NCBI GenBank assembly: GCA_019915015.1
Contig: JAHBBC010000014.1
Coordinates: 1,364,001 to 1,428,000 of the forward strand
Source: Auriscalpium vulgare
Taxonomy: Eukaryota > Basidiomycota > Agaricomycetes > Russulales > Auriscalpiaceae
DNA: 64,000 nt
Direction of reading: 5' to 3'
A model generated the notes under the pieces. That model was given only the letters and a program-made list of their open reading frames with translations. It was not told the origin of the DNA and made no database searches. Positions 31,284 through 42,580 of this stretch are shown in pieces. The position numbers and the translations under genes are program-made. How positions within the stretch are numbered: the stretch's first letter is position 1; each line of letters starts with the position of its first letter.

Positions 31284-34200
31284 TGTGAGTAGAGCTGAAG
31301 ACAGGTGGACGATTGACGACTGGTAGAAAGGCTGAAGCGACATGAGCTGCTTTCGCAACCTTTTATATCCATCCAGACGGTACTGTCGGCGAGATGAAGC
31401 CCTCCTTTGTTGCACGTTGGATGCAGGAGGCGGCCAGTGAGCTCAGACGAGAGCTCCACATCAGGTACGGTGTGGAGTGCGAAGACAGAGCAGCAGCACC
31501 CTCAAACGGTGGGACGCGCAATTTGCCAAGTACGTGATCATGGAACTGTTGAAAGGCGCCGAAGCGAGTCCACCATTCCGTCAGTGTTTTGCCACTGCGC
31601 AAGCCATGATGCATGACGGCCAGCTGCAGCACACTGCGCAACAGTAGTAAGTCATATCATCTCTTCCTGTAGCGATGCCCTCTTTGCTCACCAGCTACGG
31701 TCGCTCGCGCTCCTGCGACTTCACGATAGTCTTCCTAGTCAACATACAGCGGCCTAACCAATCATACGGCGCTTGTCCCAAGAGCCGTGGAGCTATGCTG
31801 GCAGCTTACCGCGTACACCGCGGAACGGCGAGTGATGGACGGTGACTCGGTGACGGCGATTCCTAGATGAGACGATCAGTGATCACGTCCTGGACGATGT
31901 TCGGGAGGTTGTTCGAACTTCGGCTCCAAGGGACGGAAGAGACGACGGCGAAGAGCTACACTTTCTTGTAGCGCATCAAACCAGTCGAACAGTATCCGAG
32001 AACAATCCGCAGGTTTGCCGCAGGTGGATAAGGTTTCGTTCAGAGCTTCGGATAGTAGTTCAAGTTGGGCCCGGGAAAGGCCATGAGTGCTTAGGTAACT
32101 CAGATGGTGTGACAAAGCGAAACCCAAACTATACTACGTCCATCATCACCTTTCCTCCTCTTACTTGAGTTTTGGTCATCTCCTTGGATGATATCTCTTT
32201 GTTTCTCGTGGTGACGTGATGTGCTCACCAACACTGTCGGGCATAAGAATCAATTGAGTCGAGGATGGCCCTGGAGAAGCAGGGTGAGCGCGAGACTCAC
32301 ATGACACAGTCAGGCTCTCGCGCAACATCTTGGTCTGTCTGGCTTCATGATTATATCTCACTCGTTAGGGTGCTCACTAGTTTTGCATGAGCTACTCTGT
32401 CGGGAGGCTGAGAACGCTTACTATGTTTGGGCCACAGAACATTCCGCCTCACACGAACATGGGCAGATGTGCGGCAGGTGCGGCAGGTGCGCTATGGGGA
32501 TCTCTCTTCGTCTCGATAAACAGCGAGCCACCGCGGTTATTCACCTCTCAGCAGAATTATTACATGGTAATCTATCATACGATCAATGCAAGAAATATCC
32601 ACCCACATCTGCTTCTCAACCATCGCATGATTGTATCGATGCAAACAAACCCCGGAAATGACATGCATGTCGATCGGTAAGTGTCCCCATGTCAGACAGG
32701 ATTACACAGCCATGGCGCGTCCCGAACGTTCTCGAGGAGATGGGTCTGTTTTTGCGTGATTCACCCGCTAGTTGATGAATGATAATCATTCTTGCTCAGG
32801 CGCTTCGGATAGTCTCCTCGCGAGCATGGTTTAGCGTGGATCATGGGCTTTCCGCTGAGATCTTTGCTATAGCATTATGGACTTATGGCCAACCTCGCCA
32901 GTGATGGCGTCTGGGCGTCGCAGTCTCGGGCCTCGGCCTGGTGAGCCTCGACTTGCGGTGGGCGCTTCCGACGTGACAGGCGCAGTTTGCACGGACCTAC
33001 CAGGCCTTCATTCGGATGCTTTCGACGCATGACCCTTATCACGTTGACGACCCTGCTGTACGGCTTATTGAGCTGGATGTGCCCCCCACGTAAGTGGCGG
33101 TTTGATTGAGGTAAGCAAGGACTTTGTGCGGTCTACGGATAGTTTAACTACGGGCGAATGGATTGAGGCTATCCTCTGCTTTCTGATCGTCTGCGGTCTG
33201 CCCCACTTCGACACAGATCTGTTGGCTACCCCGCGGAGCCGTGACGCGCGGAATACATCGGTGATCAGGCCGTTTGTCCTACATTCAGCTGAGTTCTCCG
33301 TCCCCGATGCCTCGCACTTGTCCGAGGCTGATCTCTGCCTATCTCTGCCGACAACTCGCGCACGCGCTCCACTTCAATTGTATAGAGGATCTAGGGTGCG
33401 TCCCTGCGACCGTACACACGGGCAGACATGCCTACGCTTACGTTCACTCTACGAGGCGATACGACGATGGACGACCGGTGACATTGTGGAGTGGGTTATG
33501 TGGCTGGTGAGGGTTGACAGTGAAGATCGAGGACATCGGCTGCTGCTTCCGACGTCTTTTGGGGTACGTCGTTCTTCTTTGACCTGAAATCCCACCACAT
33601 CACAGTGCAACGAAACAACGAACGCACGACGCCGCAATTTCGGACGCAATAAACTTTACTACAACATTCTTGACATTGGGAGAAGAATCGCCGGAGTCGC
33701 ATGCCCGCTTTCAGCTCTTCCTCGTCACTGCTGCGCGATGGCTGAAGGTCGACCCGCATGGTGCACATGCCGTTGTCGAGAATTGAAGACTCGCTTCTCA
33801 CTCATGGCCAGAAAGCTTGGCACAGCGCCCGATGACCGGTACTGCCTGTATCCTCATCCATCGCCTCTTGACCTGCTCTGTTTCCTCTCACTCTACCGTA
33901 TATATCTGTACGCTCTGAAGCCAGACAATTTGTGCATGCGGTGTTGTTGAAGACTGCATCTGGGAGACGCCGTTCTCACTGAGGCTATAAAAAGCCGGAG
34001 CTTTTCCATGCGTCCGCGGCGTCCACTAGCGCCTTCTGAAACTGACGACTCGTATAGGCTTCATTGGGCTTCTTAGATTACCTCGGAGGCTTCTTCTGTT
34101 GGCATCGTCGTATGATCATGGGATGAGTAAGTACCGTTTGCGGACGCCCATGCGTTCACTATCATTTGGCGCGATAATCAGTTAGTGTACTCCAGAGTGT

Positions 34201-34617
34201 CCAGTGCCTCACCGTGCAGTGCATCGCAATCGCCATGTAGATGAAATGCTTGCCACAGTCGATACTGATGAGCTCGCCCGACTTCCCCGAGCGGGCCGAG
34301 CCCCATCAGTGGCACATCCTAGACTGGTAACCAAGTCTTAATGAAGCTAAGTGACGAGCAAGCAAGGTACTTAGGCGAGCAAGGGCCTTCAAATCACTAG
34401 TACTGCACGCACTGCCGCTGTCTGCAGGTAAGGGCCCGGTGACCGAGTTCGGTGATAGGCGCAGGGCGGGATTGGCGGTAATTTTTGCGAAACAAAACTT
34501 GAAACTGCGCGCTGGCGCTGATCCGAGGCGGAATGCGCGCGCGCATAGTACCGCCACTGCTGCCAGGCGGTGTGAGCGTGGCCGTGCGCAACTTGTACTG
34601 CGCCTCCCACATTCCAA
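31284..34617. other. Long gene-poor spacer with possible exon relics
   Basis: 3.3 kb with no gene I can name. At 31876-32127 (minus) an open frame without ATG reads SHHLSYLSTHGLSRAQLELL and looks protein-like. At 32986-33092 (plus) an exon-like segment flanked by ...GACAG and GTAAGT reads FARTYQAFIRMLSTHDPYHV. At 33420-33530 (plus) another reads YEAIRRWTTGDIVEWVMWLV. They could be decayed exons of a lost gene or chance. A TATA-like TATAAAAAG at 33986 precedes no recognised gene. Confidence 0.35.
31361..31367 (-). promoter_or_regulatory. TATA box of hydrophobin B
   Basis: TATAAAA on the minus strand, 84 nt upstream of the start codon. The same spacing recurs at hydrophobins C, E and F. Confidence 0.75.
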
Positions 34618-37328
34618 ATGCCTTCAAAAGGCGGTATTCATAACCCTTTCTCTCCCCTCGACGACGGCGACGACGCCATGGAGCGCCACAATTTGCTATC
34701 CCTCAAGTCTCCAGCCGAGTCCAAGCTCCTCGGCGACGAACCGGACTACGACGATCCTTCGGCGCGACCGCCACGATCCAGTTTTCGAAGCTCTGTGGCC
34801 CTCATACCGACGCCTGGGTCGCTTGCAAAGCGACCACCGCGATACGTGTGTACACTCGGCTTCCGTCTCTATCGCCTTTTAGCTTACTCTAGCTGCATCC
34901 GCGCCCTAGGAACCGTTCACCTTGAAGATATGGGCGGTCTGGCTTGGGAGTGCATTGATGGTAGTGATTGGAGTTGGGCTCGAGGTCGCAGTGAAGATAT
35001 CGCAAGAGAAGAACGGTGCGTAACCAAGCCTATGACACACGCAGAGGCTGAGACCGAGGACGTTTACTAGGATTCAAAGTCCCGCATAAAAACGTGCTCT
35101 CTTTCGTCTCAACAAACTTTCTCACAGTGTGTCTGCTATCTGGACGTTGGCGCACAGTGGATACTGACGTTCTGCTTCGTTCAGTCCTTCTTCGCGGTGC
35201 TGTTTGTCATTCCATTGGCATACCTGGCCATCAACTTCGACTGGCAACTGCGGGCGTGGCAGGTACGTCTATCTTTGCTTTACATATTGTGCTATCTCAA
35301 CCAAGTATCATAGCCGTACCTCATATTGTCGAAGGGCAATGCCACGGCCCAGGAATCGTTGTTATTGGATTATGTGCGTATTCGCTGCCTATTCTTTGCA
35401 TGACCAGGCTCAATTGCTCCCTTCGGTACCTCTCGGTACTTGCAGATTGGCATGAGGTATGTGTTCACATCCACCTCTCCTTCTTGCACGTCGTGGACAC
35501 AAAACCACGCAGTAAAATCATGATCGTCTACAACTCTGTGAAGTTCAAGCACCGACTCATCACGATTTCAATGCTCGTGACCTTGCTCACATACTTGCTA
35601 CAACCGTTGGCTGGATCGGTTCTTTCCATCCGTCTGCTTGACATGTCCCAGAGTAACTGCATTTTGTTTATCGCGGCAAGGCAATCTGACAACAATGTCA
35701 TTCCAGCGTCGTCTGTGGACAGCATACTCGCTATTGGCCTTTCACCTGACATCGACGATCTCAGCGCTTTCGCGTCGTCTGCTGGTGTATGTCATCTTGT
35801 TTGTCAAGCAGAAATGGTCATTGACATCCTCTCTAGTTCGCCGAAGCTTCTGGTATATCTTCTGCAATCATCCCGTCGCCCATTTATTGACCCCGACCAC
35901 TGCAAGCGTTCAACAACTTCACCGACCCACCGTTTATTTACCACGGGTGGACAGTGGCGCAATTTGTGGTAAGTTTCTTTCTACCCTCTCTTGCACACGA
36001 ACGATGCTCAGCATATGCAGTTCCCACGGACGCCTACCTCAACGGCACCATGGCGGTCAACACAACTGCCATGCAAACAAACGTCAATTGCGCCAATCCC
36101 ATCTCTTTGAATATGGATACCGCGGTCCCAGATGACTTCAGCATCACCGCTACCTCCGTTGAGGGGTGCTCTTTGGGTCCAGTGACCTTCAATCCGACGA
36201 ACAGCGAACAATTGTACGGCGTCACGGCTGTCGAACTGCGGCAGCACCCCTCAAAACGTCTCTTTCGAGCCTGTGTTCTTCTGGTACTATCAAACACGAC
36301 AGAACGGGCAGCATGACGCGCGCGGCGTTTTCTGCCTCCCGAAAATGCAGCTCTTCGATGTCGTCGCATTTGCCTTCCTTAACAACGGGTCTCTCACGAA
36401 CGTCTCCGTCGTCGACAACTACCCAGCATCCAACAACGTTACCGGCCCTCCCTTAAATAGCAACATCTACAATGGGTATGACATCCTCTTTGTCGGTGCT
36501 GTCGACGTTTTTGACACGCGTGTCAGCCTTCTTTTTGATAATAGCAGCAACCCGAATGTGCAGGCGAGGGCATTGTCTATCAAGTCGGGCATTCCCAACG
36601 CCATCTTTCGCAGTGCAGCACAGTCGCCAGGTGGATTAGACGCTGTCTTCGATGACAACAATGGGTTCCTCAGTTACACAAAACAGGTCTATGTGCGTCA
36701 TCTACCTGTCACATCCCATGAACCTCGCTGATCTGTGTCGAAAAGACGCAACACCTTGCCCTGGCTGCCAAGGCCAACTATTTCGTACCCGTCGATCGCA
36801 CGGTGAGTGCAGAGCTCACGCAGCTTACGCCGAGACTATGGTTCGAGTTGAGTGATCTCCACGTGCGCCTATGCTTATCGGGCTGATGATGAACCCTAGC
36901 CCCCTCCCGTCGCATGTTTTGTCCGGAGTGCTGCTCTTAGTTGGCTTGTCAATAATGGTCATACACGCCAGCACTGGCGGAGCAGGCGACAAGTTTACCT
37001 CACGCACTCACCCGGCGCGATCGGCACTTCCATCGCGCAAACCGCACGGTCCGGCTTTGGCGAGCTGCTGTACCCTTATGATAGTCTTGAGGACCTTGAA
37101 ACGAAGTTGCGCGCCTTGCGGTTCCGCCTCGACCAACGGACGGGGGCGATCGTCGTGGACGACAGTGCCATCTTGTTCTCGGAGCCACCGCCTGATGTGC
37201 GCGATGAGACAATGATGGCGCTCACGGGGCAGAGGCACCGCAGAATACCCAGCTCGGAAGACTTGGAGGAACATTCATCGCTGCCGTACACCCCAGGAAG
37301 CGTGGTGCATAGGGAGGCGGACGCGTAG
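34618..37328 (+). CDS. Multipass membrane protein, DUF3433-type
   Basis: Starts MPSKGGIHNPFSPLDDGDD with a charged cytoplasmic N-terminus. After splicing: a first membrane helix (WAVWLGSALMVVIGVGLEVA), KVPHKNVLSFVSTNFLT, a second helix (SFFAVLFVIPLAYLAINFDW), then QPYLILSKGNATAQESLLLDY and KFKHRLITISMLVTLLTYLLQPLAGS. This order is typical of fungal DUF3433 proteins of unknown function. A large Asn-rich, glycosylatable segment follows (VNTTAMQTNVNCANPISLN, VSLLFDNSSNP). Another hydrophobic segment (GVLLLVGLSIMVIHA) and a cytoplasmic tail with PSSEDLEEHSSLPYTPGS end at 37328. Many short introns make the exact joins uncertain. It lies between the two arms of the hydrophobin island. Confidence 0.6.
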
Positions 37329-39711
37329 TCGCCTGACATGGACATTTCCTTACGAGCACCCTTGTAATATGTAGAATCACACGAGGTATTTTAATCGGAC
37401 AGACTGCACTTTAAACATTCCCGACGTCCACTTATCAATGTGTCTATTTTGTAGGCTGCATTGAAGTTCCCAGATTCATTTGACGGACTGTGTGATTTTG
37501 CAACTATGCGCACGGAGACCCCCCGTGGTAGATGTAGATGTATTTCATTCGCGAGGACTCGGAACAGTGGGCCGGGTGTACGAGATGAGGGCTGTTATCG
37601 ATGGACGCATGTGCGTAAACGCCGACGAGGCGATATGTAGTACGTAGCATCAACTTGGTAGGTGGTCGAATACTACCGTCAGCGCTACAGGCGCCCATGT
37701 CCTCACGAAAGAATCACGCTTACGAGAAACCCTCGACGAGAGTGGCGCCGGGCACGGTAAGGGATCAAACGTTTGCAAAAGCGCAAGCATGTATGACAGG
37801 CCGCGTGCCAGCGCGTTGTGGAGGCGGTGAGGACAGCGAGACGGCAGTATGGCGAGAACAGCTCCTCCTAGAGCACAAGGATCCCACTCCAGGGGATATT
37901 TCCGCGGCGCGCGCGCGCTCTACCGCAGGGAGCTGAAGAACTATCGAGCGGCAGCGGTAGTACCCTTTTAAGAAGAAAGGGAGGGTCACAATTACGAGAC
38001 GCTTCGAAGACGTCGTGGGCCATCGGGGACATCTCTTGACTGCGCCTGCGGGTGCGCTGTTTTACACTGACGGTGCCATGGGGTGAGGGTCATAGGACAC
38101 CCCGCCAAGATCGGATGCAGGTCTGCCAGCCAGGACGCGCAGTAAATCCGCAGGCTCGGAGACCAACAACCTGTGCGCCATCTCCTTTGACGGATCATAT
38201 TCATGTGCGCATCGGGTGCTATGTGGCATGCGGACGTGAAGGGGCCGGCGTCACTGAGCTCGTATTTGTCATGGCCTGTGTGAGTTTACCGAAGACGCTG
38301 AGACGAAGCCCGAGGAGGGTCGCATTCGGTGGGAGCCAGCTCGAGGTGCAAATTATGGCTGCTGGAGAAGTAGCCCACATCCCAGAAGACTTCAGTCAGT
38401 AGAACCATGCAACCCCGAGGACTTGCAGGGCCAGGACAGGGCCTACAAAGAATGCTGACGGCGATCTATGGAGTACGCGAGTAAGTGAGTGGGGCCCATG
38501 CGCATCGCCATGAACGACTCAGGTCGGTGGCACCGTCCTTTTTCGTCGGTCATCTCCTAACCGCAAGTATTACATGTTGCTAAAAGAGCCTCCAAGAGAA
38601 CAACAGGCGAAGAAAAGGACCCATACCTGATCAATGGTCGGCACCGAAGAGTACGAAAGCAGCGACACGCACGTTGCCAGTGTGTCAGAACTAGATCACG
38701 TACAAGGCGGAAGACATGATGACCGGTGGCCGCGTAGAGCCGGGATCTGTGAAGGGATGTTGGAAGGGATGCGAATGCTGTCAGCTACCAAATATGTTCG
38801 ATTCAATAGCTCCACAAAGTGATGGACGACTGGCCTTGCGAACAACAATCAGATTAGAGAGCGCCTTAGTATTGGGACATATCAATGGGTCGACGCGCAC
38901 GAGAGTGCAGGGACCATGGCTCCGCCCACGATGCAAGCGCTCTCGTGGAGTCCTGTCAAATCAAGAATTCACAGTAATCAAATCTGGACGTGATTCGGTG
39001 GCGTCAAGAGAACAGAATTCTGACCTCCGTAACCCGAGCGCGTGTATTCTCCATGACCAGAACAAGGGTCCTCCGCACGGCTGACACAGTCGCCGAGTGG
39101 AGCCTGGTGCACGCCGGATACTGGGAACGACGACCACGTACTTGGTGACCAAACGACCGCGAGAGAGACATTCCGCTAGAAACGCAGACCACGGTGAGCA
39201 AGGTGGAGCTGGATCAACACATGTACAGCACTTGCCAGTCGCAGAGTGGCTCGTTGCCTCGGTGCGCCCTGTTATGGCAGCTTTACGGCCGCACCGGCTG
39301 CGCTGTCCGTGAGGAGGCGCGCGCGGATTCTATCATTGTCGTTTAAGCTCTCTGAACCCTGAGGACCTCCAGCCACGACCAGGACTCTCCGATCACGTTC
39401 ATAGAGACGTAGTTTGGACGAGCTTACACGTGACCACATTCATTTTCGAGATGTCCGTTTCAAGGAAGGCGGCGCTGTGAGGAGCGGGACGGAAGCCTGT
39501 CCATCGCTTCACGAACGATAGCGGCGAACTCTGTCAATTTTTCCCGCTCCATTAACGCACGGTGGGCATGGTGGAAACTCTCGCTGATGTCACCCGGACT
39601 CTCTGGCCATGGGCTGCTCTGCGCGTATAAAAGAGGGTGAGGACAGCTAAACAACCTCAGTTCAGCAACACACACCGTTGTCAGACTACCGCACTCGCAT
39701 ACTTACTCACA
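37329..39711. other. Gene-poor spacer within hydrophobin island
   Basis: 2.4 kb of overlapping motif-free open frames. No gene, tRNA or mobile element is recognised. The last 90 bp form the promoter of hydrophobin C. Confidence 0.4.
39626..39632 (+). promoter_or_regulatory. TATA box of hydrophobin C
   Basis: TATAAAA in the context GCGCGTATAAAAG, 86 nt before the ATG. The same context precedes hydrophobins E and F. Confidence 0.75.
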
Positions 39712-40185
39712 ATGTTCTCTCGTCTCTCCAACCTCTTCATCGTCTTCTTCCTCGGGCTCATGGTCATGGTGTCCGCCTCCCCCGCCTCCCCGGCGGTGGT
39801 GAAGAGGACCGAGCCCGCGAGCTCCTGCTCCACTGGTGACCTCCAGTGCTGCAACAGCGTCGAACCTGTAAGGACATCCAAATTAGCGCTACAAAACGTG
39901 TGATTGCTTACCGCTATTTTGCTAGGCTTCGTCCGCGTCGGCCACCAAGATCCTCGGCCTGCTCGGCATCGTTCTCCAGGACCTCAGCGTCATCGTCGGC
40001 CTCACCTGCGACCCCATCACCGTCATTGGTGTCGGCTCTGACAGCTGCTCTGCTCAGGCAGTCTGCTGCGACAACAAACAGCTTCGTGAGACAACTGCCC
40101 GTTTGCAACTGGTATGACACTGACCGTCTAATAACAGAAGGGCGTCATCGCCTTGGGCTGCACGCCCGTCGACCTCAGCCTCTAA
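39712..40185 (+). pseudogene. Class I hydrophobin C, apparent one-base insertion
   Basis: Signal peptide MFSRLSNLFIVFFLGLMVMVSA, then [20 protein letters not shown]. It lacks the first intron and the Thr-rich linker of its paralogues and carries a Lys-Arg pair that could be a Kex2-type processing site. Exon 2 gives [20 protein letters not shown] and [10 protein letters not shown]. The paralogues end this exon NNNF or NNSF; here an extra A (near 40075-40077) changes the frame before the donor. The last exon (GVIALGCTPVDLSL, stop 40185) is then out of frame. With the shift, the eighth cysteine is lost and translation runs on to about 40283. It is either a recent pseudogene or a sequence error in an AAA run. 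Confidence 0.8.
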
Positions 40186-40782
40186 GCGAGCACTCGCCAG
40201 GCAGAATGGGACGCGTTCTGTCGGGAGAGATAGTGTTAACGAACAATTGCGAGGGCGGACTTTCTGACAATGCGTACCAATAGTTTGATAGCGGCTCCTA
40301 GCTACGAAGGATATTTGTGTTTTCGATTGCCTGGAAATGTTACTTTGTTTCGTCGCGACTGAATCCGGGATAGCTGAGTGTACCAGAGTGTCTCGAGACT
40401 TGCGGTCTTGCACGGGCTGTCGGGCTTTGTGCGGATGCCGTCTAAGCGAGCCCGGTCTGGACAGCGATGAATCCGATCTACGGACCGTCCAGTAGGGTTT
40501 TGCAAAGCGAAAGTCTGAGAAGCCGCTCAGGGCCCGGACTTGACACCGTGAAGCTGTTCGTCCATAAAAGTGATGTCTGGCCCAGACACACTGGCGAGAC
40601 CTCGCCGTCGACCTGAGCCGCAGTATGGTCGCATGGTTGTCACTAAATAGTCCTAACCTGAGGACGCTACTTGCTTCCGGCCGCATCTACAACCCTTGAA
40701 GCAGCCTTTCAATATATATTGACGTTGATGTGCGCATGAGATGTCATGTCTGGAGGATTTCGTGCATCGCTCGGTCAAAAGA

Positions 40783-40816
40783 AATGGAGGCGCCGTGCAA
40801 ATGGAGGCGCCGTGCA
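40783..40816. repeat. 17-bp tandem duplication
   Basis: Two exact adjacent copies of AATGGAGGCGCCGTGCA (40783-40799 and 40800-40816), in non-coding sequence. Confidence 0.85.
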
Positions 40817-41931
40817 AATGAAGACGTACTTCACGACGTAGCTGCCCCACGTCCTTGCTGACTGGGGGCGTCATTTGCGCTGGGGCCCCTGCCACTGCCA
40901 GCTGCCTTAGCGTAACCGTCCAGTTTGACACGAGACCGCAAGGGCATGTGCATGAGCCCCACTAGCCCTCCAGGTCCATCACAGCACGAGGACAAGGCTT
41001 AAATGCCCATCCGAGAAGGGCAAGACCGGGGTAAGACGCGTCGCCACCTCGCTGATGGTGGTGACGGAGACGCCCGGGTGTGAAGCGGTCAAGGCGCCTA
41101 TATTATGTAATGCACCTCTCTGAGTCCACCTCTTGGCACGAACTCACATGGACTCGTCTGTCTCGTCATCACGCAGCACAGCGGGTCCTCAGCAGATCGT
41201 CTCTGGCAGCTGCACAAACTCTCCAGTGGAGCACGAAGTTTCTCATTTGACACACCGCTTGCGCGCTACTCGGGGCAAGTTTTCGCCGCATGACCCAACC
41301 GCTGGGTAACTTTTCTTTCGTCTGATCACTATGCCCTCACCAGAATTACAGTTACATCATCATGTGGACTCCCGGCATTCTTCATGGCGCCAGGGGCGCG
41401 TTCGCTGCATCTGGCAGGACCATACGACGGGTGAGCAACGCTGCCCACGGAGCAATTCCATTGAATGTTGCAGCTCAACGCTGTGTTCGGCCTCCGAGGC
41501 TTTTCTTGGATGCGAGAAAAAAACCCTGCATTGTAGGCCGTGTGGCATCAGAAGGAGGTTCTCTGCCCTGGCCATATCGCTCCCGACGTAAGACAGCTCA
41601 ACACCTTTCCATTCCATCCGCCAAGGAGCGTTGCTGCAGCGCACCTCGGGGCAGCATCCCACCGAATGCATCGACATGTCACGCGTGCCGTTGTCGTGCC
41701 GTCGTGCACACAGTTCAGTGCCAAGAGGACTCCCACAACTGTCTGGGCCATGGCAGGCTTACCTGGCGCCGACAAATTTCTGCGCACCATACCAAAGATG
41801 GCTTTGCAGTGAGGCGACCTTACTCCGATGCGCCGTGAGCAATCTGGTCCTCGTTTTCATTGGCCCGTCCCGCGCCGATGCACGTCTCTGCGTTCCGGAC
41901 GACGGTGCATGCAGGTTGCTTCCCTCCGCGC

Positions 41932-41938
41932 ATAAAAG
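41932..41938 (+). promoter_or_regulatory. TATA-like box of hydrophobin D
   Basis: ATAAAAG in the context CGCGCATAAAAGG, about 90 nt before the ATG. The first T of the TATAAAA seen in its paralogues is replaced by C. Confidence 0.6.
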
Positions 41939-42020
41939 GCCCTCGCGTTCAGCACAATGTCGCCAGCAATCATCTCTCATTCACCCCGCGAGTTTACTGT
42001 TGCTAAAAACCCAATTTTCC

Positions 42021-42580
42021 ATGATGTTTGCCCGCATCTCCACCATTTTCTTGTTCGTCCTCATCGGCTTCGCCGCCGTCGTCAGCGCCATCCCCGGAGG
42101 CTCTCCCCCGCCTCCGACGAAGACCGTGACCGTCGTAAGCTTGAACAGGCATTATTGCCCCTGGAGGTTGCTAATAGGTCGTAGACTGCTACCGGCCCCA
42201 CGACTACCGTCCCCGCCAGCGTCTGTGGCGGCGGCTCGTTGGAGTGCTGCAACAGCGTCCAAGCTGTAAGTGTCCCACTTCACCGTTGCGCGATGCGACA
42301 TGTTGACACGTACATTTCAGGCTTCGTCTAACGCCGCCGGCCTCTTGCTCGGGCTGCTCGGCATTGTCCTCCAGGACCTCAGTGTCCTGGTTGGCATCAC
42401 CTGCTCGCCCATCACTGTCATCGGTGTCAGCGGCACCAACTGCGTCCAGCAGACCGTTTGCTGTGATAACAACAACTTCGTAAGTCTCCGTCGGGTACTC
42501 ATATGGCAGTCTTTCCAACCCAACTCCTCCAGAATGGCCTCATCGCCATCGGGTGCACGCCCATTAATATCGCTCTCTGA
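42021..42580 (+). CDS. Class I hydrophobin D
   Basis: Starts [20 protein letters not shown] (a second ATG at 42024 is equally possible), signal peptide then [10 protein letters not shown]. Exon 2 reads [19 protein letters not shown], exon 3 [35 protein letters not shown], and exon 4 [15 protein letters not shown]. Eight cysteines in class I order. All three introns join in frame, so the gene is intact. Exon 4 is nearly the same as those of hydrophobins E and F. Confidence 0.9.

Larger units (their letters stand above)
40186..42020. other. Spacer between hydrophobins C and D
   Basis: No gene recognised. Contains a 17-bp tandem repeat at 40783-40816. Overlapping open frames on both strands near 41330-41840 share no motif and look like chance. 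Confidence 0.4.

Noticed and set aside
41331..41838. Overlapping plus and minus ORFs of 80-158 aa upstream of hydrophobin D
   Set aside because: Mutually overlapping frames, no signal peptide, no hydrophobin cysteine pattern.
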